This document shows, piece by piece, positions 17,815 through 26,584 of a stretch of DNA of 64,000 nucleotides (position 1 is its first letter; every line of letters begins with the position of its first letter). Source of the DNA: Kribbella sp. VKM Ac-2568 (lineage in GTDB: Bacteria > Actinomycetota > Actinomycetes > Propionibacteriales > Kribbellaceae). The translations under genes were made by a program, and so were the position numbers. A model generated the notes under the pieces. That model saw only the letters and a program-made list of their open reading frames with translations, was not told the origin of the DNA and ran no database searches. The stretch is from the NCBI RefSeq assembly GCF_004345365.1, contig NZ_SLVF01000003.1, positions 124,001 to 188,000 on the forward strand, in the 5' to 3' direction.

Positions 17815-19395
17815 ATGGCCCAGACCCGACGGCAATTTCTGCAGCAGGTCGGTATCGCCGGTGGTGCCGGTGTGCTGTATTCGACGATGGGAGCCCTCGG
17901 GCTCAGCGCCGCGGCCGAGACGCCCGCGTTCGCCGCGCCGACCCGCAACGACCTGAACGGTCGCAGCAAGAAGCATGTGGTGATCCTCGGCGCCGGGATC
18001 GCCGGCCTGACCTCGGCGTACGAGCTGGGCAAGGCCGGGTACAAGGTGACCCTCCTGGAGGCCCGTCAGCGCCCGGGCGGCCGGAACTGGACGGTCCGCG
18101 GCGGCACCCAGGAGACGGACCTGAAGGGCACCACCCAGCGCGCGAAGTTCTCGCCCGGCCAGTACATGAACGCCGGCCCCGGCCGGATCCCGCAACACCA
18201 CGTCACGCTCGACTACTGCCGCGAGCTCGGCGTCGCGATCGAGCCGTTCGTGAACCAGAACGCCGACGCGTACCTGTACCGCGAAGGCACCACATCCCTT
18301 TCCAACAAGGCGATCCGGCATCGCACGGCCAAGGCCGACGTCTACGGCTACGTGTCCGAGCTGCTCGCCAAGGCCACGGACCAGGGCGCCCTCGACAGCA
18401 CCCTGACCGCCGCCGACAAGGACGCGGTGATCGGCTTCCTGCGCAGCTTCGGGGCCATCGGCACCAAGACCGACGGCTTCGCCTACACCGGCACCGACGG
18501 CCGCCGCGGCTACCAGGTCGAGCCCGGCGCCGGGCTCGAGGGCGGCACCACGGCCTCGCCGTACGCGCTCAGCGACGTGTTCGCCAGCGGCGTCGGCAAC
18601 TACTTCTCGTTCGAGTTCGGCCGGGACCAGGCGATGATGATGTTCCAGCCGGTCGGCGGGATGGACCGGATCCCGTACGCGTTCGAGAAGGCGATCGGCC
18701 GGGAGAAGTTCGTGTACGGCGCCAAGGTGCTCGGGCTGCGCAACACCTCCGACGGTGTCGAGGTGGTCTACAGCACGGGATCCCGGCCGCGGGAACTCAA
18801 GGCCGACTACGCGATCTGCGCGCTGCCGCCGCACATCGCCGCCACGGTGCCGTCCAACCTGCCCACCGACATCATCGCCGCGCTGCAGTACGCCCGGCCG
18901 ACGAACGCCGGCAAGCTCGGCATCGAGTACTCCCGCCGCTGGTGGGAGCTCGACCACCGGATCTACGGCGGCATCACCAACAGCAACCTCGACCTGGTGA
19001 ACACCTGGTACCCGTCCACCGGGTTCCACGGTGACCGCGGCACCCTCATCGGCTACTACAACACCGGCGCCAACGCTACCGCGTACGGCGCTCTCAGCCC
19101 GGCCGCCCGGTTCGAGCGAGCCATTGCCCAGGGCACCAAGATCCACGGCGACGTGTACTCCGAGGACATCGCGGCCTCGTTCTCGGTGGACTGGGCCAAC
19201 ACGGAGTACTCTCGCGGTTCGTGGGTCGGCTGGCCCTCGCAGACCGACGGCAGGTACGCGAAGCTCCTCGATGCCACCGGCAACATCTACTTCGCAGGCG
19301 ACCACCTCAGCCACACCATCGCCTGGCAACACGGCGCGATCGTCTCCGCCCGGGCGACCGTGACCTCCCTGCACAGCCGGGTGATGACCCGATGA
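17815..19395 (+). CDS. Tat-exported flavin monoamine oxidase family protein
   Basis: The 526-aa protein starts at ATG 17815, with GAGGAG five bases upstream; a GTG six bases earlier overlaps that site and is less likely. A twin-arginine signal (TRRQFLQQ, hydrophobic core, AFA) implies folded, FAD-loaded export. The FAD-binding motif VVILGAGIAGLTSAYELG (about 55-72) is followed by LLEARQRPGGR. A C-terminal IYFAGDHLSH motif is typical of flavin amine and L-amino-acid oxidases, which oxidise amines to imines plus H2O2. It overlaps the exported RidA gene by four bases. Substrate is unknown. Both ends look intact. Confidence 0.9.
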   Translation: MAQTRRQFLQQVGIAGGAGVLYSTMGALGLSAAAETPAFAAPTRNDLNGRSKKHVVILGAGIAGLTSAYELGKAGYKVTLLEARQRPGGRNWTVRGGTQETDLKGTTQRAKFSPGQYMNAGPGRIPQHHVTLDYCRELGVAIEPFVNQNADAYLYREGTTSLSNKAIRHRTAKADVYGYVSELLAKATDQGALDSTLTAADKDAVIGFLRSFGAIGTKTDGFAYTGTDGRRGYQVEPGAGLEGGTTASPYALSDVFASGVGNYFSFEFGRDQAMMMFQPVGGMDRIPYAFEKAIGREKFVYGAKVLGLRNTSDGVEVVYSTGSRPRELKADYAICALPPHIAATVPSNLPTDIIAALQYARPTNAGKLGIEYSRRWWELDHRIYGGITNSNLDLVNTWYPSTGFHGDRGTLIGYYNTGANATAYGALSPAARFERAIAQGTKIHGDVYSEDIAASFSVDWANTEYSRGSWVGWPSQTDGRYAKLLDATGNIYFAGDHLSHTIAWQHGAIVSARATVTSLHSRVMTR

Positions 19396-20054
19396 AGCGG
19401 AAACTCCTGACCGGCATCGCGGTCATCGCCCTCTCGTTCACCACTGGAGCGGCCGGAGCGACCACAGCCGCCGGCTGGTGGGACCGGCCGAAGCCCCCGC
19501 AGCCCGGCACCGTAGTACCGGCTCTGCCTGCTGGGCAGGCTAATCCGATGATCGCCAACGGGGTCGGCATCGGCGCAAGCACGCCCATCTACAAGACCAG
19601 CGGCCTCGGCCCGAGCGCCCTGAACGCCGGAGCGCCCGCCGGCAGCGAGGCGGCGTACATCGACACAGTCGTCTTCCCTGGCGGCACTCTGCCGGCCGGC
19701 GTCACCATCACCGAGGCGCAAGGCATCAACGCGTTGCGTCGCATCGGCGAGAACCTCGAAGCGGCCGGCCTGTCGTACGAGGACGTCTACACGATGCGCG
19801 TCTTCCTGCAGAACCCCGCAGGCGCCGCCACCGCGGACTTCGCCGGCTGGAACCGCGCCTACCGCCAGTACTTCGCCAACACCGACCTCACCACCGGCAA
19901 GTTCGTTCCCGTCCCTCTGGGCACGGCGGCGCCCGCCAAGCCCTTCTACGTCAACAAATCCCGCCCGTCCCGCTTCGCCCTCGAGATCGAGAACCTCCCC
20001 GTCAACGGCTGGCTCGTAGAGGTAGAAGTAGACGCCGCCTACCCCAAGCGCTGA
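19392..20054 (+). CDS. Sec-exported Rid (RidA/YjgF) family protein
   Basis: The 220-aa protein has a clear signal peptide (MKRKLLTGIAVIALSFTTGAAGA). Its C-terminal ~150 residues have the Rid fold: VYTMRVFLQNPAG, FAGWNRAYRQYF and RPSRFALEIENLPVNGWLVEVEV, which retains the Arg expected near the active site. Rid proteins hydrolyse reactive enamines and imines. The start overlaps the amine-oxidase stop (ATGA), so both are made together and both exported. That is a logical oxidase-imine hydrolase pair, though the pairing of activities is inference. An ~80-residue N-terminal extension makes it longer than usual cytoplasmic RidA (about 130 aa). Confidence 0.85.
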   Translation: MKRKLLTGIAVIALSFTTGAAGATTAAGWWDRPKPPQPGTVVPALPAGQANPMIANGVGIGASTPIYKTSGLGPSALNAGAPAGSEAAYIDTVVFPGGTLPAGVTITEAQGINALRRIGENLEAAGLSYEDVYTMRVFLQNPAGAATADFAGWNRAYRQYFANTDLTTGKFVPVPLGTAAPAKPFYVNKSRPSRFALEIENLPVNGWLVEVEVDAAYPKR

Positions 20055-20071
20055 CCACTCCGGCGTCATAC

Positions 20072-20111
20072 GCACCACGTGGAGCGGTTACAGGACCGCC
20101 CCACGTGGTGC
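20072..20111. terminator. Long hairpin terminator, bidirectional
   Basis: GCACCACGTGGAGCGGT (20072-20088) pairs with ACCGCCCCACGTGGTGC (20095-20111) with a single mismatch and a 6-nt loop. It lies between the RidA gene and a convergent small ORF whose stop codon falls within the hairpin. Confidence 0.78.
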
Positions 20112-20312
20112 AACCTCGACGGCGGAGACGCCCCGCGCATAGAGCACCATGAGCCGGTCGCCATGTCTGCACCGGAGCAGACCGTCGTTGTCGGCAAGCG
20201 CTGCAACAGCATGCTCGACGACCTCGTCATCATCCGAGGAGCCGGATTCCTCGTAGGTGACATCCAGGTGATCGCCGCTGATGAGCCGGACACGCAACAC
20301 GATGCCTTTCAT
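20088..20312 (-). CDS. Small hypothetical protein
   Basis: The 74-aa ORF starts at ATG 20312 (MKGIVLRVRLISGDHLDV); the frame is open upstream to 20369 but the extra residues look non-coding. The sequence is beta-rich with an acidic centre (EESGSSDDDEVVEHAV). No family was recognised and there is no strong ribosome binding site. It could be a DUF of the SH3-like small-protein type, or a chance ORF. Confidence 0.45.
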   Translation of the reverse strand: MKGIVLRVRLISGDHLDVTYEESGSSDDDEVVEHAVAALADNDGLLRCRHGDRLMVLYARGVSAVEVAPRGAVL

Positions 20313-20358
20313 GCCCGCAGCGTAGGCGTGTCGGTCACCAACCGCCATCCACACGCCG

Positions 20359-21249
20359 CTAGGCAGCACGGGCGGCGGAGAAGGCAGCTAACACGGCCTC
20401 GGGCTGCTCGAAGGCGGGGTCGTCCGCGGCGTCTTCGATGACGTGCAAGGGCCATCCGTAGCGGAGGCTTGCCCGCTGGGCCACGTCCAACGGAGTCTGG
20501 CGGTCATGGCGCCCCCAGATGAGGGTCGTGGGCACCGAGATCCTCGCCAACTGCTCCTCCGGTATGGCGCGCCACGCCAGCCCGGGCATCATGCCTCGGA
20601 GCGCGGCCTTCTGGTCGGGTGAGTTGGCGCCCTCGAGGGCACACGTCATGAGCGGCTGCCAGAGCGGACCAAGCTGGTCCCGCAGACTGTTCATGTCGAC
20701 GAAGCAGTGCCGGAAGAACCGGTCACGGCTGCCGGCCGTCGGTCGCGCGAGGAAGTTGATCAACGTGAGCGTGAACAGCGGCGATGGCCGGAGTCGACGC
20801 AGGCCGAACGTGTCGACCAGGACAAGCCCACGGAGCTTCTCGCCGTGAGCGACGGCGAATCGCGCACCGATGGCACCACCGAGCAGGTGACCCGCCAGGT
20901 CAGGAGGCGATGGGCACGTCTGCTCGATCAGTTCTCCAAGCCACGCGAGCACCCGGTCTACGTCGAGTGGCGCGTCCCCCACCCGAGAAGCGCCATGGCC
21001 CGGCAGGTCGGGAACGATCACTCGATTGGTCTTCACAAGCTCCGGAACCACCCGAAGCCAGGTGAAGGCGAACTCCCCAGGTCCATGCAGCAGGACGATC
21101 GGCGGCCCATCACCCCCGGTCAGCACCGCGGTCGAGATACCGGCCAGCATCAGTCGTCGCGCTGTCACCGGGGTCGCCGCCAGCAACTGGTCCCGGGCCC
21201 GGTCGCCGTCACCTGCGCGATCTCTCTTCTCTACCTCGGGTTTGCTCAT
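20359..21249 (-). CDS. Alpha/beta hydrolase-fold protein lacking two catalytic residues
   Basis: The 296-aa protein keeps the fold signatures: HGPGEFAF oxyanion loop (55-62), DLPGHGAS, and an acid-strand motif IWGRHDRQTP with the usual Asp. The nucleophile elbow reads GHLLGG (120-125), so the expected Ser at 122 is Leu. The loop that should hold the catalytic His reads EDAADDPAFEQPE, with Asp at about 276 where His is expected. Both changes were read directly from the bases. The rest of the protein is intact and full length, so it may be a binding or scaffold pseudo-hydrolase, or a gene beginning to decay. The 20 N-terminal residues are charged and may be extra. Confidence 0.8.
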   Translation of the reverse strand: MSKPEVEKRDRAGDGDRARDQLLAATPVTARRLMLAGISTAVLTGGDGPPIVLLHGPGEFAFTWLRVVPELVKTNRVIVPDLPGHGASRVGDAPLDVDRVLAWLGELIEQTCPSPPDLAGHLLGGAIGARFAVAHGEKLRGLVLVDTFGLRRLRPSPLFTLTLINFLARPTAGSRDRFFRHCFVDMNSLRDQLGPLWQPLMTCALEGANSPDQKAALRGMMPGLAWRAIPEEQLARISVPTTLIWGRHDRQTPLDVAQRASLRYGWPLHVIEDAADDPAFEQPEAVLAAFSAARAA

Positions 21250-21443
21250 GGCGATGGCCTCCCAGCAGAACGTCCAGGCCCCGACGCTAGGCCGAGCCGC
21301 GACGTGAGCGCATCCGAAGGAATGCCCATTTCAGCCAGACCCGGATGGGTAAGCCTGTGTAGAGCCTGATGCTGCAGCCTGCGGGCGGTTGACCGTGCTT
21401 GCGTTCCCGGGGAGAGTCGTGAGCGGATTGAGGTGGTGGGCCG

Positions 21444-21839
21444 ATGGACCACAAGACCGCTCAGGGCTGGCTCGACCGGTACGTCGAGGCGTGGCTGTCC
21501 TACGATCCGGGCGACATCTCCGGACTGTTCAGCGAGGACGTCCAGTACCGCTACCACCCGTATGACGAGCCGATCGTCGGCCGAGCCGCCGTCGTCGCAT
21601 CCTGGCTCGGGGAGGGCGAGTCGGACAACGCCTCCACGCGCGACGCACCCGGCACCTACGAGGCGGAGTACTCCCCGGTCGCGGTTGACGGTGATGCCGT
21701 GGTGGCCACCGGCGTTTCGCAGTACCGCGGGGTGCCTGGCGGGCCGGTCGTCAAGGCCTACGAGAACTGCTTCGTGATGCGCTTCGACGGCGCAGGACGC
21801 TGCCGTGAGTTCACCGAGTACTTCCTCCGCCGCCCCTGA
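21444..21839 (+). CDS. NTF2/SnoaL-like family protein
   Basis: The 131-aa protein starts MDHKTAQGWLDRYVEAWLSYDP and has the cone-shaped NTF2-like pattern: an N-terminal helix pair, LFSEDVQYRYHPYDEPIVGRAAV, and a final FTEYFLRRP strand. Members range from polyketide cyclases and isomerases to ligand-binding proteins, so no reaction is assigned. It stands alone between a divergent hydrolase gene and the MerR operon. Confidence 0.82.
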   Translation: MDHKTAQGWLDRYVEAWLSYDPGDISGLFSEDVQYRYHPYDEPIVGRAAVVASWLGEGESDNASTRDAPGTYEAEYSPVAVDGDAVVATGVSQYRGVPGGPVVKAYENCFVMRFDGAGRCREFTEYFLRRP

Positions 21840-21892
21840 ACGATCCGCGGCATCAACCACCTCAGGATGGTCGGACCCGTCCGGGTAGAACG

Positions 21893-21927
21893 TTGACAGT
21901 GTCATATGACAGTGTCATGATCCGCAG
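21893..21927 (+). promoter_or_regulatory. Leaderless promoter with tandem TGACAGTGTCA operators for the MerR operon
   Basis: TTGACA (21893-21898), a 17-bp spacer and CATGAT (21916-21921) are followed by six bases and then the ATG at 21928, so the predicted +1 is the A of the start codon. Two copies of the 11-bp palindrome TGACAGTGTCA (21894-21904 and 21907-21917) cover the -35, spacer and -10. No Shine-Dalgarno sequence is present. Autoregulation by the MerR product is inferred. Confidence 0.7.
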
Positions 21928-22494
21928 ATGGAACTGTGGACGCTTGCGGAATTGGCGGAACGGGTGGAAGCGGCGCTGGCCGACTACCCGGGCCAGGTCA
22001 ATGGCCGGGTGCGTGCCGTTCCGGACGGGCGGGCGATCCGCTGGTACACCACCATCGGCCTGGTCGACCGGCCGGCCGAGATGCGCGGCCGCACCGCTCT
22101 CTACAGCCGCCGCCATCTGCTGCAGTTGGTCGCGATCAAACGACGGCAGGCGCAGGGACACACGCTGGCGCAGATCCAGGCCGAGCTGGCCGGCGCGACC
22201 GACGAGTCCTTGCAGCCGATCGCCGCTCTCATCGCCGACCCGCCCCAGCCCACTGCCGACGCTCTCCGACCCTCCCGATCCCGCTTCTGGACCGATCGAC
22301 CGACGCCAACCCCGGAGCCGGCGGCAGCCGAGTTGGTCACCGCGATCCGGATTGCCGACGGCGTCACCGTGGTGCTCGATCATGCGGCCACCACCACCCC
22401 GGATATCACACGACTGGCCGCTGCCGCCGCTCCGCTGCTCGCCGAACTGGCCCGGCAGCGGCTGCTCACCCGACCGTCAGGAGACGAGACATGA
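21928..22494 (+). CDS. MerR-family transcriptional regulator
   Basis: The 188-aa protein has a winged-helix MerR-type N-terminal half: RWYTTIGLVDRPAEMRGRTALYSRRHLLQLVAIKRRQAQG (quoted in parts: WYTTIGLVDRP; YSRRHLLQLVAIKRRQ) with LAQIQAELAG. The first 35 residues are unlike a plain MerR start and contain a second small HTH-like segment. The C-terminal half (about 105-188) lacks metal-binding Cys and may bind another ligand. Its TGA overlaps the ATG of the VIT/vWA gene, so it is co-translated with what it probably controls. Confidence 0.83.
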   Translation: MELWTLAELAERVEAALADYPGQVNGRVRAVPDGRAIRWYTTIGLVDRPAEMRGRTALYSRRHLLQLVAIKRRQAQGHTLAQIQAELAGATDESLQPIAALIADPPQPTADALRPSRSRFWTDRPTPTPEPAAAELVTAIRIADGVTVVLDHAATTTPDITRLAAAAAPLLAELARQRLLTRPSGDET

Positions 22495-24887
22495 CCGTTC
22501 TACCCACTGTCGGCCCGGCTGAACTGCGGGACGACGCCGACGCCGGCCTGGGCGCGCTGCAGACCGAGCGAGGAAACCTGCCGCTGGAGCGGATCGACGT
22601 CCACGCCACCATCACCGGTCTGGTCGCCCGGACGGTGCTGACCCAGGACTTCCACAACCCGCATGACGTTCCGCTGGAGGCGACGTACATCTTCCCGCTG
22701 CCCGACCGGGCCGCGGTGACCGGTCTGCGGATGACAGCCGACGACAGAACCGTCGATGCTGAGCTACAGGAGCGTGCCGAGGCCCGTGCGACGTACGACG
22801 CGGCGCTGGCGGCGGGCCAGCGGGCGTCGATCGCCGAGGAGGAGCGGCCCGATGTATTCACCCTCCGGGTAGGGAACATCGTGCCCGGCGAGCGGGTGAC
22901 AGTGCGGCTGACACTGGTCGGCCCGCTCCCGTACGAGGACGGCGAGGCGACGTACCGGCTGCCGCTGGTGGTCGCGCCGCGCTACATCCCGGGAGCACTG
23001 CTGCCCGCGCGCAGTGTCGGCGACGGGGTGGTACCGGATACCGACGCGGTACCGGACGCCTCCCGGATCACCCCGCCGATCTTGTTGCCCGGCTTCCCCA
23101 ATCCGGTCCGGTTGAGCATCCGGGCCGACGTGGACCCGGCCGGGTTGCCATTGCACGGCATCCGGTCCAGCCTGCACGCGATCGGCACGGAGACCGGCGA
23201 CCGGATGACCAGTGTCGCGATCAACCCGGGCGAGCGCGTGGACCGGGACTTCATCCTGAGGCTGGCGTACGGCGAGGCCGAGGTGACCGCCACCACCTTC
23301 ACGGTCGAGCCGGACCAGGACGATGAGGGAACGTTCGAGCTGACCGTGCTGCCACCGCTCGAGGCCACCGTGCCGCGACCCCGGGACGTCGTACTGGTCC
23401 TGGATCGTTCCGGCAGCATGAGCGGCTGGAAGATGGTCGCGGCCCGGCGGGCGGCCGCGCGGATCGTGGACACGTTGACGGCTGCCGACCGATTCGCCGT
23501 GCTGACCTTCGACACTGTGGTCGAACGGCCGGCCGGGCTGCCGGAAGGTTTGTCCGACGGCACCGACCGGCACCGGTTCCGCGCCGTCGAGCACCTGGCC
23601 GGAGTGACCGCCCGGGGCGGCACCGAACTGCTCGCGCCGCTCCGGGAGGCGGCCGCGTTGCTGAGCACCGACGGCGAGCAGGACCGCGTCCTCGTCCTCG
23701 TGACCGACGGACAGGTCGGCAACGAGGACCAGATCCTGTCGGAGCTTGGCGCGACACTGGGCGGCCTGCGGATCCACACGGTCGGCATCGACCGGGCCGT
23801 GAACGCGGGCTTCCTCGGCCGGCTGGCCGGTCTCGGCGGCGGCCGCTGCGAACTCGTCGAGAGCGAGGAACGCCTGGACGAGGCACTGGACCGGATCCAC
23901 CGCCGGATCGGTACTCCGTTGCTCACCAACCTCGCGCTGTCGGTCGACGGGTTCACGTTGCTGGACGACTCCATCAGCCCGGCGCGGATGCCCGACGCCT
24001 TCGCCGGTGTCCCACTGGTACTGCGCGGGCGGTATCGCGGTTCGACCGAGAACGCCGTCGCTCAGTTGCACGGCATCACCGCCGCGGGCGAGAAGTGGCA
24101 GGTGACGGTGCCGGCGGTCCGAGCGGAGGGCGCTCTCGCCGCGGTGTGGGCGCGCAGCCATCTGCGCGACCTCGAGGACCGGTACGCCGCCGGAGCCGGC
24201 GACTCACAGGCGCTGGAACACAGGATCGTCGCGGTGTCTCTGCGGCACCACGTGCTGTGCCGGTTCACCGCACTCGTGGCCGTGGACTCCCGGGTCGTCG
24301 CGGAAGGTGGTCCGCAACACCGCGTGGTCCAGCCCGTCGAACTGCCTTCTGGCTGGGACGCCCAACAGTTCTCGGGCCTCCAGTTCGCCGGCCCTGCCGC
24401 CGCCCGCCCGGCGGGTGACGCGGCGATGCCGTTGTCCAGGTCGCTGTCGTCCGCGCCGCTGTCGTCCGCACCGCCTTCGTACGCGGCGCCAGCGGGCCAC
24501 GCGCTCGGGGCACGTAGGGCGCGGGCCGGCGGAGTCCGCCTCGGAATGGCAGCCCAGGGGGGACGGGATCTCGACAAGGACCTGTTGGCCGCCGCACAGG
24601 CGCAGGCTGCCGCCGAGGCGCAACTGCTCCGGAACGCCGGTACACCGCCGACACCGGAACGGCTGACCATCCTGTCCGACCTGGCCAGCCGCCTCGACGC
24701 CCTGATCAAGTACGTCGGACCGCAGGCCGACCCGCTGCGCGAACTCGTCACCGCCCTCGCGGCCTGCGAAGGCCCGACCCCACCCCGCGGCGCCGAACTG
24801 GACGCCCTGTGGCAGCAGGCCCTGGACGTCCTGGACACGTTCGCCGGTACACGGTCGACCTCGCGCACCTTCTGGAAGCGCCGTTGA
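22491..24887 (+). CDS. VIT and von Willebrand factor A domain protein
   Basis: The 798-aa protein starts at ATG 22491, overlapping the MerR stop. A VIT domain (about 12-150) is followed by a vWA domain (about 298-480) with an intact MIDAS: DRSGS near 303-307, the Thr in RGGTELL, and LVTDGQVGN. The tail (about 620-798) is Ala/Ser-rich, then helical. No signal peptide or membrane span is visible, so it seems cytoplasmic, unlike eukaryotic inter-alpha-trypsin inhibitors. Bacterial VIT-vWA proteins are of unclear function, proposed in complex assembly or stress response. A separate vWA/MoxR operon lies at 40.6-47.7 kb. Confidence 0.88.
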   Translation: MTVLPTVGPAELRDDADAGLGALQTERGNLPLERIDVHATITGLVARTVLTQDFHNPHDVPLEATYIFPLPDRAAVTGLRMTADDRTVDAELQERAEARATYDAALAAGQRASIAEEERPDVFTLRVGNIVPGERVTVRLTLVGPLPYEDGEATYRLPLVVAPRYIPGALLPARSVGDGVVPDTDAVPDASRITPPILLPGFPNPVRLSIRADVDPAGLPLHGIRSSLHAIGTETGDRMTSVAINPGERVDRDFILRLAYGEAEVTATTFTVEPDQDDEGTFELTVLPPLEATVPRPRDVVLVLDRSGSMSGWKMVAARRAAARIVDTLTAADRFAVLTFDTVVERPAGLPEGLSDGTDRHRFRAVEHLAGVTARGGTELLAPLREAAALLSTDGEQDRVLVLVTDGQVGNEDQILSELGATLGGLRIHTVGIDRAVNAGFLGRLAGLGGGRCELVESEERLDEALDRIHRRIGTPLLTNLALSVDGFTLLDDSISPARMPDAFAGVPLVLRGRYRGSTENAVAQLHGITAAGEKWQVTVPAVRAEGALAAVWARSHLRDLEDRYAAGAGDSQALEHRIVAVSLRHHVLCRFTALVAVDSRVVAEGGPQHRVVQPVELPSGWDAQQFSGLQFAGPAAARPAGDAAMPLSRSLSSAPLSSAPPSYAAPAGHALGARRARAGGVRLGMAAQGGRDLDKDLLAAAQAQAAAEAQLLRNAGTPPTPERLTILSDLASRLDALIKYVGPQADPLRELVTALAACEGPTPPRGAELDALWQQALDVLDTFAGTRSTSRTFWKRR

Positions 24888-24954
24888 ACCACCCCAACGG
24901 TCAGTGGTTGCCAGCAGCAACGACCCCCGTGACACCCGGCATGTCGACGTCTTG

Positions 24955-25185
24955 CTACGGCTCTTCTGAGAGTTCGTCCTGCAATGCGTCAACAAGCCCG
25001 CTGTATTCAACCCAATCCTTGTGCTCGGCGTAGAAGTGTTCCAGCTCGTGCCCTGTCAGCCGCTGAATCACTTCACCGCTGTAGTGGAACTCGGACGGGA
25101 AGCCCTTGGGTGCGAGTGGTGCTGGCAGGAACTCAGCCGAGGTTGTTGGCGGGATCCTCGGTGTCCCGGACGTCGCGGCGGACAA
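24955..25185 (-). CDS. Small ORF overlapping the ADP-ribosylglycohydrolase gene
   Basis: The frame encodes up to 76 aa from a TTG at 25185. The last ~60 residues (KGFPSEFHYSGEVIQRL, HELEHFYAEHKDWVEYSG) look like genuine coding sequence with a normal aromatic and acidic content. The first ~17 lie inside the ADP-ribosylglycohydrolase gene. No good start with a Shine-Dalgarno site was found, so it may be a short coupled gene or the remnant of a longer one. No family recognised. Confidence 0.38.
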   Translation of the reverse strand: MSAATSGTPRIPPTTSAEFLPAPLAPKGFPSEFHYSGEVIQRLTGHELEHFYAEHKDWVEYSGLVDALQDELSEEP

Positions 25186-26428
25186 GCGCGTATCGGCGTG
25201 CCTGTCCGGTGGAGTCTTCCAGGGTCAGCACCGTCACCTCGCGGCTGAGCGCGTCGGTGCCCCGTCCCACCCGTGCGGTCATGACGAGCGGCTCGCCTTG
25301 CCCGTACTCCTCGACCTTCGCGGGCTGGCGGTTCTGCCGGAACAGATAGTGGGTGACGCGGATGTGGATGGCGCCGGCAGGGTGTTGTTCCCAGGTGAAG
25401 CGTTCCGTTTCGGTGGCCAGCGCGTTGGCGTGTTCGAACCAGCCGGTCCCTCGGGCCAGGAAGGCGACGCGAAGTCCTTCCATCGCCCCCATGTAGAGCA
25501 CATCGTCGGCCCACAGACCGAGCAGGGACGAATCGTTTGCGTCGGTGGGGCCGGATGTCACGGTGGCGGACCCCCAGGAGAGCAGGCGGGCGTCCAGGCG
25601 CCAGAGGTAACCCCGCCCGTAGGGGCCGTTCTCCAGGTCGCGTTCCAGCACACGAGGCAGATCGTGGGCTATTTCTTGCGAGCGTGACGCCGCGGCCATC
25701 GCCATGGTGGCGACGGTGTCGACATCGCCGGTGAAGGCGACGCAGGTGCGCAGGATCTCGCTCAGACTGCCGCTGGTAGGCGTTGTGATCGCGGTGAGGG
25801 CCGCTCGAACGCTCATCCAGCCGCGTGCGCCTACCTTGCCGCGCCAGGGTCGCGACCAGCCGCCGGCACCACCACTCGATAGCAACTGGTGGTCGACCCA
25901 ACGTGCCACCTCTGCCACCGGCCCCAGTTCGAAGTGGCAATAGTGCACTGCCAGCGCGGCGGCCTGCGCGGCCTCGATGCCGGCCGGCGTATCGTGCGTT
26001 ACGCGAGCCTGTACGGCGGCGTGGTGCAGCACGTCGGACACCGTCGGCAGCAGGCCAATAGGGCCGGCCCGCATGGCCGCACCGCTCTTGTCGCTGTCCG
26101 GATTGATCCGGAACAACAACTCCTCGCCATCACCCACCTCGCGCAGCAGCCGGTAGAAGCCGTCGGCGTACCCCTCGCGCTGATCTCGTTTGAAGACGCG
26201 GACGAACTGGTCGGCCAGCCGCTGTGCGGTCCACGGGCCACCCGAAATCAGCAGTTCGGTGATGGCGATGGTCATCTGCGTGTCGTCGGTGTACGCGCCC
26301 GGACGAACACTTGAGTGGGCTGGATGCTGGACGTATCCCTCCAAGGTGTTGTGGGTTGCCACGAATCCCGGATCCGCATACTCGAACCCAGCCCCATAGG
26401 CGTCACCGACAGCCAGTTCGACCAGCAC
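25133..26428 (-). CDS. ADP-ribosylglycohydrolase (DraG) family protein
   Basis: The 431-aa protein starts at GTG 26428, chosen for GGGAGG five bases upstream and because the family N-terminus follows (VLVELAVGDAYGAGFEY). Metal-binding motifs are present: YTDDTQM and FTGDVDTVATMA, the paired Asp sets that hold the two Mg ions in DraG/ARH enzymes. It should remove ADP-ribose from protein or small-molecule targets. The C-terminal ~150 residues (after about 280) extend beyond the usual ~300-aa core and were not recognised. No ADP-ribosyltransferase is visible nearby. Confidence 0.85.
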   Translation of the reverse strand: MLVELAVGDAYGAGFEYADPGFVATHNTLEGYVQHPAHSSVRPGAYTDDTQMTIAITELLISGGPWTAQRLADQFVRVFKRDQREGYADGFYRLLREVGDGEELLFRINPDSDKSGAAMRAGPIGLLPTVSDVLHHAAVQARVTHDTPAGIEAAQAAALAVHYCHFELGPVAEVARWVDHQLLSSGGAGGWSRPWRGKVGARGWMSVRAALTAITTPTSGSLSEILRTCVAFTGDVDTVATMAMAAASRSQEIAHDLPRVLERDLENGPYGRGYLWRLDARLLSWGSATVTSGPTDANDSSLLGLWADDVLYMGAMEGLRVAFLARGTGWFEHANALATETERFTWEQHPAGAIHIRVTHYLFRQNRQPAKVEEYGQGEPLVMTARVGRGTDALSREVTVLTLEDSTGQARRYALVRRDVRDTEDPANNLG

Positions 26429-26584
26429 CGCACCCTCCCACCTGCTCACCAAAGACCATCGTGGACCAAGCTCTTCACGATCGAGCACTACGCGGACAAC
26501 GTCTGGGACCAGGACGAGGTTCGCGCCGTAGCTGGCTTCACGGTCGACGAGTTCGCGTCGCTGAGGCGAACGCGGAACGACGCG

